Of a stretch of 7,489 nucleotides of DNA, positions 1 to 6,040 are shown one piece after another (positions within the stretch are counted from its first letter, which is position 1; every line of letters starts with the position of its first letter). The DNA is from an uncultured Clostridiaceae bacterium (GTDB taxonomy: Bacteria; Bacillota; Clostridia; Lachnospirales; Lachnospiraceae). The stretch lies in contig CAMWMT010000122.1 in NCBI GenBank assembly GCA_947175375.1, forward strand, positions 1 to 7,489, given 5' to 3'. Both the position numbers and the translations under genes were made by a program. The notes beneath the pieces are model-generated. The model ran no database searches, was not told where the DNA came from, and saw nothing but the letters and a program-made list of their open reading frames with translations.

Positions 1-1845
1 GTCTTTCAGCACCAGATCAGTGTCCGGCCACAGGCAGAAGAGGGAAAGATCATCCTCTGCCAGGCAGTCACCGGCTCCCATATACAGGATTGGAATACCT
101 GCTTCCCGGAAGATGGCTTCCATCTCTTCATAGGCTTCATCCTTCACTGCCAGCTTTGGCAGTACCGCATGGCCGATGCGCAGACTTCCACTCTTTTTGC
201 TCTCCTCTGCCAGTTCCGTAAGCCCACTAATGTGATCCTGATCCATATGGGAGATAAATATATAGTCCAGCGACCTTACGCCTGACCACTGAAGAAACGG
301 CAGGATCCGATAAGTTCCCACATTTTTTACATTCGAGCTTCCACCATCATACAAGCAGGTCGTTCCACCCGGCGTTTTCAGAAAGACAGCATCTCCCTGT
401 CCCACATCCAGCATGCAGACCTCCAGCCCGGAAGATACCCGAAGGCACAGAAGAAACGCGCACAATATCAACGGACACAGACCGGCTGCCAGTATCCTTT
501 TCCCGGGACGAAACGGGTCTGCTCTTCTCCAGTATTTTTTTCTTCTCTTTTCCCGGTACAGGAGCAGAAGCCCCACAGATAGTACTCCGTAGTAAAACAG
601 TATCTTCCACCCTGCCGGACATCCGGTGGACAGAACCGCCCCCGGAAGAGACAGACAATGTTTTCCGACCCAGGCATACAGACTCAGGATCAGATGACAT
701 GGGACTGCGCACACGCCGGCAGCAGGAAGACTGAACAGCCCGACGATACCGCTCAGAAATCCAAACACCATCAGAACACTCATCAGGGGGATGACCAGCA
801 GGTTCAATATGGTGGAATACAGAGGATATTCATAAAAGAACAAAAGCAAAAGTGGGAAGGTTACGATAAGAACCGAGAGACTTACCGAAAGCGACTGCCC
901 AGTCCGCCCCATCTTCTCCTTATATAGCTTCCAGACAGGCGGAATCAATGCAATGGCGGTCACCGCCCCATAAGATAAGAGAAACGCACTCTGCTTTACA
1001 CAGACCGGATTGGTAAGCATCAGGCACAAGGCAGAGATACCAATACCAGTCAGCATATCATATGTCCGCCCGATCAGATCCGCCAGAATCGCCATGCCGC
1101 ACATCAGCACCGCACGGACCGTAGACAGGGACGCTCCTGTCATCCAGCCGTATGCCATAAGAAAAAGCATTGCGGGAATACCGGACAGTACATAAGATCC
1201 TGTGAGCCTTCGAAACAGACGATACAGTCCCATGCCTGCCAGAGAGACGTGAAGTCCTGATATAGCTAGCAGATGGGAGATACCGTTTTTCTGATACAAT
1301 TCTTTCATCTCTCCATCCAGATCTTCCTTCCTGCCAAGCACCATCGCCTGCATCAGCCCGCTGTCCGTTTCATTCAGGATCTGTTCATAGACTTCCCCTA
1401 TTCTTTCTCTCAGCATCAGAAGCTTCTGCCTTACAGGCGAGGGATGGTCTGCAAGGATCTCTGCATCATTTACATAAAAGGTATAGGAGATTCCTTTTCC
1501 CTGATAGTAAAGCCTGCTGTTAAATTGTCCTGGATTGGTTGGTTCTTCGATTGGATAAATGGTTCCCGAAAGGGATAGATCTGTTCCCACCGGATATTCG
1601 GCGGTATCTGTCAGATATACAAGAATCTGCCCGGTCTCAAAGCGGATACTGCTGCTTTTTACATGGCAGTCTGTTAAATAAATCTGCGTCTTATCATTCT
1701 TCTCTGTCTGCCGGCTGACCTGCCCGGTAACCTGCGCTTTGCATTTTTCTGTCACCTTAAGGGGTTCATAGAAGAACCCCTCAGGCAGCAAACTCAGGAT
1801 CAGGAATACCAGCAGCGCCAGACATGCAGCTGGTCGCTGTCTCAT
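1..1845 (-). CDS. comEC: DNA internalization competence protein ComEC/Rec2 (3' end outside window)
   Basis: ComEC forms the membrane channel that carries single-stranded DNA into the cytoplasm during natural transformation. I translated 615 uninterrupted codons from ATG 1845 to the window edge, with no stop or frameshift. Residues 8-22 are a hydrophobic N-terminal helix. Residues about 30-140 match the DUF4131 (OB-fold-like) region, including NPGQF at 105-109. The Competence domain follows at about 160-440, with the hallmark HLLAISGLHVSL around His199, the GASLSTVRA motif near 237-245 and several membrane helices. A metallo-beta-lactamase-like domain starts near 475, with DVGQGDA from Asp480 and the metal-binding motif HMDQDH at 533-538. 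Family members are usually about 700-800 aa, so the rest of this domain lies beyond position 1. The start overlaps the GerMN gene stop as ATGA, and a GAGGAG site lies 8 nt upstream. In many Bacillota holA follows comEC; that cannot be seen here. Identification is very secure; activity is not shown. Confidence 0.96.
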   Translation of the reverse strand, partial: MRQRPAACLALLVFLILSLLPEGFFYEPLKVTEKCKAQVTGQVSRQTEKNDKTQIYLTDCHVKSSSIRFETGQILVYLTDTAEYPVGTDLSLSGTIYPIEEPTNPGQFNSRLYYQGKGISYTFYVNDAEILADHPSPVRQKLLMLRERIGEVYEQILNETDSGLMQAMVLGRKEDLDGEMKELYQKNGISHLLAISGLHVSLAGMGLYRLFRRLTGSYVLSGIPAMLFLMAYGWMTGASLSTVRAVLMCGMAILADLIGRTYDMLTGIGISALCLMLTNPVCVKQSAFLLSYGAVTAIALIPPVWKLYKEKMGRTGQSLSVSLSVLIVTFPLLLLFFYEYPLYSTILNLLVIPLMSVLMVFGFLSGIVGLFSLPAAGVCAVPCHLILSLYAWVGKHCLSLPGAVLSTGCPAGWKILFYYGVLSVGLLLLYREKRRKKYWRRADPFRPGKRILAAGLCPLILCAFLLCLRVSSGLEVCMLDVGQGDAVFLKTPGGTTCLYDGGSSNVKNVGTYRILPFLQWSGVRSLDYIFISHMDQDHISGLTELAEESKKSGSLRIGHAVLPKLAVKDEAYEEMEAIFREAGIPILYMGAGDCLAEDDLSLFCLWPDTDLVLKD

Positions 1846-2756
1846 TCTACCAACTCCTCATTTCTTTCAAATATTGTGTCAAAGCTGATACTTTCCCTGA
1901 AAATCCGGTTGGTCTCTCCGTCAATACTGATCTGCACCTTCTGCGCATCCGTGTTCCGTATCAAAGAATTGACAATGGAATAGATTGGAATGCTCTCCGT
2001 CACATTATAACCGGTCTCCAGAAATCCGGCATCCAGATTCACATAACAGATGCCGTCCCTGACCGATACGCTAACCAGTCTGGTACTTGCTGGTATCGTT
2101 GGATACGCGCCCTCATAAGGCGGCCCATCGATCAGACGTTCCACGATCAGCTTTTCCAGGGAAATATTACTGTTATATTCCACAGGCACACGCTGTGTCA
2201 CCAGCCGGTCGCCTGTCTCATTTGTATAATATAGGGTAAGATCCGCGGTCCGATATGCATTAATCTCCTCTCCGGCATTCTCAATGAACTGATCCTCGTT
2301 CATCAGTCCGATTGCCTTTCCTTTCAGATCCATAAGAGGCTGGTCTGCAACACGAAATCCCACATAATCGATTCCCGGAATCTGGCACACAGTTCTTACC
2401 ACGGCTGCTCTGCATAAAACCTCATATACTTTCAGCATATCCATGTATTCCACAGAAAAGTTCAGATAAAGCTGACCATGCTCGATCTCATAACTTTCAA
2501 TCCTCACATTTTCCGGAAGCGCCGGTTTATATCCTTCATTCTCCGGTTCCTCGCGCAAAAGCCCCAGTGCCTCATTCAGCAATCCTTCGGTATCCTCTGC
2601 CTCCAGATCCCGGTACTCATAGTCAAGCCGGCTCTCTTCCTTATTCATATACCAGATCCGGTATCCGCTCTCTTCCTCCTCATTCTGCCTGCCGCATCCT
2701 GTCATGATCATACACAGCAAAACTCCGGGGAGAAAAAACCTGATCCATTTCCCCAT
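1842..2756 (-). CDS. Lipoprotein with two GerMN domains
   Basis: A 304-aa predicted surface lipoprotein. Residues 1-21 form a signal peptide with the lipobox MTGC, and Cys21 would be lipidated; an acidic stretch (NEEEE) follows. The mature part looks like a tandem of two GerMN domains. The first spans about 32-142 (RIWYMNKE strand, YLNFSVEY near 97-104). The second spans about 170-290 (LTLYYTNETGD near 173-183, CYVNLDAGFL near 237-246, VQISIDGET near 274-282). GerMN domains occur in the spore germination protein GerM and in actinobacterial LpqB, the lipoprotein partner of the MtrAB two-component system. Here the gene directly follows a regulator and kinase pair, so an LpqB-like accessory role in envelope signalling is a reasonable inference; direct involvement in sporulation is less supported. 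A longer frame runs back to 2807, but ATG 2756 has an AGGAGG site 6 nt upstream and gives a proper signal peptide, so I chose it. The gene lies 56 nt after the kinase and overlaps comEC by 4 nt. Confidence 0.88.
   Translation of the reverse strand: MGKWIRFFLPGVLLCMIMTGCGRQNEEEESGYRIWYMNKEESRLDYEYRDLEAEDTEGLLNEALGLLREEPENEGYKPALPENVRIESYEIEHGQLYLNFSVEYMDMLKVYEVLCRAAVVRTVCQIPGIDYVGFRVADQPLMDLKGKAIGLMNEDQFIENAGEEINAYRTADLTLYYTNETGDRLVTQRVPVEYNSNISLEKLIVERLIDGPPYEGAYPTIPASTRLVSVSVRDGICYVNLDAGFLETGYNVTESIPIYSIVNSLIRNTDAQKVQISIDGETNRIFRESISFDTIFERNEELVE
1854..1859 (-). promoter_or_regulatory. Ribosome binding site of comEC inside the GerMN gene
   Basis: GAGGAG is followed by an 8-nt spacer and then ATG 1845. 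It lies within the last codons of the upstream gene, whose TGA overlaps the comEC ATG. This fixes the comEC start and suggests that its translation is coupled to termination of the upstream gene. Confidence 0.75.
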
Positions 2757-2762
2757 CCTTTT

Positions 2763-2768
2763 CCTCCT
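2763..2768 (-). promoter_or_regulatory. Ribosome binding site deciding the GerMN lipoprotein start
   Basis: A consensus AGGAGG with a 6-nt spacer precedes ATG 2756. The in-frame ATG at 2807 has no comparable site and would add 17 residues ahead of a normal lipoprotein signal peptide. This site therefore decides the start. Confidence 0.85.
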
Positions 2769-2812
2769 GATAAATATCCAAATCTTCCTCTCAGAATATC
2801 CCTGCATCCGGA

Positions 2813-4261
2813 CTATGTAATATATCTGAGCGGAATCCTCACGATAAAGGTGGTTCCCTGATTTACCTCACTCTGCACACGGATCGCCCCCCTGTGCGCC
2901 ACAACCGCGCTTTTTGTGATCGCAAGTCCAAGCCCGGTACCACCGATCTCACGGGAATGGGATTTGTCCACCCGGTAAAATCTCTCAAATATATAATCCA
3001 GCGATTCCTGAGGAATTCCTATCCCGGAATCACTCACTTTTACATAGAAGAACTTATGGTCTGCATCCAGGCTGACGCGCACCCAACCATTTTCCCCATT
3101 ATATTTGATTGCATTCTCCACCAGATTGGAAAAAGCCAGGGACAACCTGGTCGTGTCGATCTCTGCGCTTACACTTCGGTTACTTTCAAACACCATCTCA
3201 ACATTCGCCTGTTCTGCGATCGGCCGAAGCCTTTTTAAGATCTGCTCCAGAAATCCGTTCACATCTGTAACCGCAACGTTCAGGCCGGTTACCTTCCGGT
3301 CCGTCTTCACCAGCGTCAGAAGATCTGAGATGATCGTATTCTCCCGGTCGATCTCCTCCGCAATATCTTGCATGAATTCCTGATACAACTCCACAGGCGC
3401 ACCCTCCTGCATCAACAGAGAATCCGCCAATACCTTCATGGATGCAAGCGGCGTCTTCAGTTCATGAGACACGTTTGATACGAATTCCTGCCGGGACTCT
3501 TCCATCAAGCGAAGTTTCGCCAGCAGGCTGTTGAAGGTATCCGAAATATTCTCTGTCTCCGTACAGTCATGGATATCCAGATCTCCATCCAGTGTGCCTT
3601 CTACAAGATCACCGATAAATTTATTCATATAACGCAGCGGCCTTACCAGCCAGGTCGACAAAAGAACCGCCAACACAAGCACACAGAGACTTCCTGCCAC
3701 CAGCCAGATCTCCATCAGATTCCGCAGACTGTCACGTCTGGCATTCAGACTGTCCGTTGACGCGCTTGCCAGGATCACTCCGATAATGTTCTTCTCCTCC
3801 GAGCTGCTCATGATCGGAACCGTCATCTCGATAAAACGCCCGCTGACGTAATGGCTCGTACTCTCCCCTTTGAAGCACTTGATAACCTCTTCTGCCAGCA
3901 TGGTACGTCCTTCTTCCAACGCATAGGTATCCACCATAATCTGAAAATTCCGGTCTACAATGAGAAGTCTTCCATCATATAGCGTAGCAAGCTGGGTCAG
4001 CTCACCCGTAATCGTCTCATTGCTGGGATCATCCAGATAGTTGGCACTTCCAAGTTGAGAAGCAAGAATCTGACACTGATTATTCACATCATTCGCCAGT
4101 CTGGTTAGCGACTGCTTCGTATAAGCAGACAAAAACACACAAGACAGAATCATCGCCGGAATCGTCCCGATCAAAAAGAAAAAAACCATGATCCGGAAAC
4201 TCAGACTTTTGAAAAATCTGCCATTCAGAGAAAATCTCTTTGTCCAGTCCAGTTTAAGCAT
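2813..4261 (-). CDS. HAMP-domain sensor histidine kinase (HisKA type)
   Basis: A 482-aa membrane sensor kinase, partner of the response regulator just upstream. A short cytoplasmic N-terminus is followed by membrane helix 1 (about 23-46), an extracellular sensor region of about 137 residues (47-183), helix 2 (about 184-205) and a HAMP linker (about 205-257). The H-box at 260-271 carries the phospho-accepting His266 (SHELKTPL). The ATPase domain has the N-box with Asn383 (NLVENAIKYN), the G1 box DSGIGIP at 411-417, the F-box FERFYRV at 425-431 and the G2 box GGTGLGL at 440-446, so all catalytic motifs are intact. The architecture resembles the PhoR/WalK class. The external domain could be Cache/PAS-like, but I cannot name its ligand. 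It contains Cys63 and Cys129. The ATG overlaps the regulator's last codons by 8 nt (ATGCTTAA), and only a weak AGGG site is present 10 nt upstream, which fits translational coupling. Confidence 0.95.
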   Translation of the reverse strand: MLKLDWTKRFSLNGRFFKSLSFRIMVFFFLIGTIPAMILSCVFLSAYTKQSLTRLANDVNNQCQILASQLGSANYLDDPSNETITGELTQLATLYDGRLLIVDRNFQIMVDTYALEEGRTMLAEEVIKCFKGESTSHYVSGRFIEMTVPIMSSSEEKNIIGVILASASTDSLNARRDSLRNLMEIWLVAGSLCVLVLAVLLSTWLVRPLRYMNKFIGDLVEGTLDGDLDIHDCTETENISDTFNSLLAKLRLMEESRQEFVSNVSHELKTPLASMKVLADSLLMQEGAPVELYQEFMQDIAEEIDRENTIISDLLTLVKTDRKVTGLNVAVTDVNGFLEQILKRLRPIAEQANVEMVFESNRSVSAEIDTTRLSLAFSNLVENAIKYNGENGWVRVSLDADHKFFYVKVSDSGIGIPQESLDYIFERFYRVDKSHSREIGGTGLGLAITKSAVVAHRGAIRVQSEVNQGTTFIVRIPLRYIT

Positions 4262-4943
4262 TGAAATAATACCCTACTCCCCATTTGGTATGTACATACT
4301 TCGGTTCACTTGGTTTCTGCTCGATCTTCTCGCGAAGCCTCCGGATATGCACATCCACCGTACGCACGTCGCCTGGATAATCATATCCCCAGACCGCATT
4401 GAGCAGATGGTCCCTGCTGTACACTTTATTGGGATTCAGTGCCATCAGTTCCAGAAGATCGAATTCCTTCGCTGTCAGATTGATCTCCCGTCCGGCAATA
4501 TTCAGCCGCCGGCTCTCGCAGTCCAGATGAAATTCCCCTCTGTCCACCACTCTGCGGACTTCTTTTTCCGGCGCTTTCTTTCTGGTACGACGCGTGATCG
4601 CTTTGATCCTCGCCTTTACTTCCAGAATATTAAATGGCTTTGTGATATAGTCATCCGCGCCATAATCCAGCCCAAGGATCTTATCCATGTCATCTCCCTT
4701 TGCGGTCAGCATCACGACCGGAACACTGGAAAATTCCCGAACCTGCTGACAGACTTCAAAACCTGTCAGCTTCGGAAGCATCACATCCAGAAGGATGATA
4801 TCATACTCATGATTTCGAATCATCTCAAGCGCTTCTTCACCGTCATAAGCGCAGTCCACCTCCATACCATCCTGTTCAAGGCTGAACCGGATTCCCTTCA
4901 CAATCAGCTTTTCATCATCCACAACTAATACTTTCTGTCCCAT
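4254..4943 (-). CDS. OmpR/PhoB-family response regulator
   Basis: A 229-aa DNA-binding response regulator of normal family length. The receiver domain (about 1-115) has the acidic pair Asp9/Asp10, the phosphorylation site Asp53 (LLDVMLP), the switch Thr80 (MLTAKG) and the conserved Lys102 (YITKPF). The C-terminal winged-helix domain (about 130-229) has LTAKEFDLLELM, then SRDHLLNAVWGYDY, then VRTVDVHIRRLREKIE in the recognition helix, and GVGYYF in the wing. It is most like the WalR/PhoB/MtrA branch. The reading frame extends to a TTG at 4955, but ATG 4943 is preceded by GAGG at normal distance and begins the domain cleanly, so it is preferred. That leaves an 8-nt gap after the ComEA-like gene. 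The 3' end overlaps the kinase start by 8 nt, so the pair is almost certainly cognate. Its target genes are not visible; autoregulation of this transcript is possible. Confidence 0.95.
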   Translation of the reverse strand: MGQKVLVVDDEKLIVKGIRFSLEQDGMEVDCAYDGEEALEMIRNHEYDIILLDVMLPKLTGFEVCQQVREFSSVPVVMLTAKGDDMDKILGLDYGADDYITKPFNILEVKARIKAITRRTRKKAPEKEVRRVVDRGEFHLDCESRRLNIAGREINLTAKEFDLLELMALNPNKVYSRDHLLNAVWGYDYPGDVRTVDVHIRRLREKIEQKPSEPKYVHTKWGVGYYFNA

Positions 4944-4946
4944 TTT

Positions 4947-4953
4947 CCACCTC
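4947..4953 (-). promoter_or_regulatory. Ribosome binding site deciding the response regulator start
   Basis: GAGGTGG lies just before ATG 4943; counting from GAGG the spacer is 6 nt. It overlaps the TGA stop of the upstream ComEA-like gene (4954-4952), which suggests coupled translation. It favours ATG 4943 over the in-frame TTG at 4955. Confidence 0.7.
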
Positions 4954-5461
4954 AATCAATTGCTATCTGATCCTGTATTTTTGAAAAAATGCCTTCCTTA
5001 ATACCCGGAACCTGCATAATATCTTCCACTTTTGTAAATGCACCGTTTTGTGTACGGTATTCAACAATCGCTTTTGCCCTGGTCTCTCCAATGCCATTTA
5101 ACGCCATCAGCTCTTCCGTACTGGCAGAGTTGATATTTACTCTTCCGTCCGTTCTTGCCTTTCTTTCTCCGGAATGTTCAGGCTCCTGCTCCGTTTCCAG
5201 ACTTTCAGACAATACAAGAGTCTCTTCTTGCTGATCCGTCTCATCAGAAACCGGTACATTCTTCTGGTTTCCCGACGAAACAGAGGTCGATTCTGTCACA
5301 CGCTCCACCTCATCCGGAAGGTCTTCCCCACAGGAAAATACCAGCTCGTCTTTTCCCCCGAGCTGCATCCCGCAGAAAGAAATGCTGCATCCCGTCAGAC
5401 TCAGTGTAACACTTGCACAGACCACACATACAGCTACTCGTATTTCTCTTTGATACTTCAT
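4952..5461 (-). CDS. comEA: ComEA-type helix-hairpin-helix DNA receptor, probable lipoprotein
   Basis: A 169-aa protein. ComEA binds incoming double-stranded DNA at the outer face of the membrane and hands it to the uptake machinery. The C-terminal domain (about 108-167) is a textbook ComEA tandem helix-hairpin-helix: VNINSAS at 108-114, the hairpin LNGIG at 121-125, then AIVEYR, GAFTKVEDIMQVPGI and a second hairpin near 151-157. The N-terminus has a hydrophobic segment (about 8-24) ending in LTGC, so Cys25 could be lipidated instead of the usual plain membrane anchor. Two more cysteines follow (30 and 44). Residues about 46-107 are rich in Glu, Ser and Thr and look like a flexible stalk; I see no SLBB domain, which many Gram-positive ComEA proteins carry there. 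A GGGAG site sits 6 nt before ATG 5461. It is the first gene of the run ending in comEC. The domain call is secure; the lipoprotein assignment is moderately so. Confidence 0.92.
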   Translation of the reverse strand: MKYQREIRVAVCVVCASVTLSLTGCSISFCGMQLGGKDELVFSCGEDLPDEVERVTESTSVSSGNQKNVPVSDETDQQEETLVLSESLETEQEPEHSGERKARTDGRVNINSASTEELMALNGIGETRAKAIVEYRTQNGAFTKVEDIMQVPGIKEGIFSKIQDQIAID

Positions 5462-5505
5462 GCTCTTCTCCCTTCTGGAAGAAAAGTCATCTATGCCCTG
5501 TCTTC

Positions 5506-5534
5506 ATTGTAACGGACTTGTATCAGAAACACAA
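5506..5534 (-). promoter_or_regulatory. Candidate sigma-A promoter for the comEA - comEC gene run
   Basis: Upstream of the ComEA-like gene there is TTGTGT (5534-5529), a 17-nt spacer and TACAAT (5511-5506). The -10 matches the consensus in five of six positions and the -35 in three of six. Transcription would start near 5499, leaving a leader of about 40 nt that contains the ribosome binding site. The 81-nt gap (5462-5542) is the only space between genes in this run long enough for an obvious promoter. I see no strong terminator ahead of it, so read-through from the upstream gene is possible. Confidence 0.45.
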
Positions 5535-5542
5535 GAAAAATC

Positions 5543-5977
5543 TTAACTTTCCCACTCAAATATTATGACGCCCGCCACTGCGATCAGAAGCCCCAGCAGC
5601 TTCCTCATGGAAAATTCTGCTTTCTCCACACCGAACATTCCAAGAAGCTCCACTCCCCAAGATATGGTAAGCTGAGCGATCACAATCAACATCGTGGCTT
5701 TCGCAGGTCCCAGGGAGGACATGCTCTGAATCACCGTATAAGTAATAAACGCGCCAAAGACTCCGCCAAGCAGCACATACTTTGGGCTTATTTTCATAAG
5801 AACAGAAAAGCTGCTCCTGTCAGTTACTGCCCAGATGACAAGACAGGTCAGAAGCGCCGAGAACTGTACCCAGGATGCGGATACCCACATGCTGCTCTGT
5901 TTTGTCACCTCCGTGTTAAAAACACCCTGAAGGCTCATCAGGGCGCCTGATATCAATGCAATAAAAATTCCAGTCAT
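5543..5977 (-). CDS. DMT-superfamily small membrane protein, YdcZ/DUF606 family
   Basis: A 144-aa integral membrane protein with about five hydrophobic helices (roughly 3-20, 32-51, 67-86, 92-111, 125-140) and a very short cytoplasmic tail (EWES). The N-terminal pattern ISGALMSLQGVFNTEV, the middle VFGAFITYTVIQSMSSLGPAKA and the final GLLIAVAGVIIF match the YdcZ/DUF606 family of the drug/metabolite transporter superfamily, whose members are about 140-150 aa and often act as half-size units. The substrate is unknown. The frame reaches back to an ATG at 6010, but ATG 5977 has a consensus AGGAGG 7 nt upstream and starts directly with the first helix, so it is preferred. This start codon lies inside one arm of a long inverted repeat, which suggests control of expression through RNA structure. 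It follows the solute-binding protein gene by 63 nt on the same strand; a functional link between them is unproven. Confidence 0.85.
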   Translation of the reverse strand: MTGIFIALISGALMSLQGVFNTEVTKQSSMWVSASWVQFSALLTCLVIWAVTDRSSFSVLMKISPKYVLLGGVFGAFITYTVIQSMSSLGPAKATMLIVIAQLTISWGVELLGMFGVEKAEFSMRKLLGLLIAVAGVIIFEWES

Positions 5978-6022
5978 AGGGACTCCTCCTTTTCTTTCAA
6001 GTGTGTCCATATGACTGGAATT
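5966..6022 (-). repeat. 18-bp inverted repeat spanning the YdcZ-like start; possible RNA switch or terminator
   Basis: The plus-strand arms are 5966-5983 (AATTCCAGTCATAGGGAC) and 6005-6022 (GTCCATATGACTGGAATT). They are reverse complements at 17 of 18 positions, and the outer 13 are perfect. The spacer is 21 nt. In the minus-strand mRNA the 5' arm lies just after the solute-binding protein gene, the loop holds AGGAGG, and the 3' arm holds the start codon at 5977. The arm is followed directly by a U-rich run (UUUAUU continuing the UU of the stem). The structure could act as a start-codon-masking hairpin, as a leaky intrinsic terminator for the upstream gene, or as an operator at DNA level. The repeat is certain; its function is inferred. 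Confidence 0.85.
5985..5990 (-). promoter_or_regulatory. Ribosome binding site of the YdcZ-like gene, in a hairpin loop
   Basis: A consensus AGGAGG with a 7-nt spacer precedes ATG 5977 and decides that start over ATG 6010. It sits in the 21-nt loop between the two arms of the inverted repeat, while the start codon itself is in the 3' arm. Confidence 0.85.
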
Positions 6023-6040
6023 CTATACCTGCTCCAGGTT

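Noticed and set aside
347..712. Minus-strand open frame of 121 codons and a shorter one nested in another frame
   Set aside because: Both lie out of frame inside comEC, whose own frame is open through the whole region with recognisable domains. They have low-complexity composition and no family resemblance.
1824..2861. Plus-strand open frames opposite the GerMN lipoprotein gene
   Set aside because: These are antisense shadows. The minus strand has a ribosome binding site, a lipoprotein signal peptide and two domains; the plus-strand frames have none of these.
4188..4928. Plus-strand open frame of 246 codons
   Set aside because: It is antisense to the response regulator, whose conserved receiver and winged-helix motifs are all in the minus frame. 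The plus-strand product is rich in His, Ile and Pro and resembles no family.
5520..5545. Terminator after the YdcZ-like gene
   Set aside because: Only a tiny AAGA-TTTT-TCTT pairing is present near the stop codon, without a GC-rich stem, so no intrinsic terminator can be supported.
5978..6010. N-terminal extension of the YdcZ-like protein from ATG 6010
   Set aside because: It would add 11 polar residues translated across the ribosome binding site AGGAGG that serves ATG 5977, and it lacks a good site of its own.
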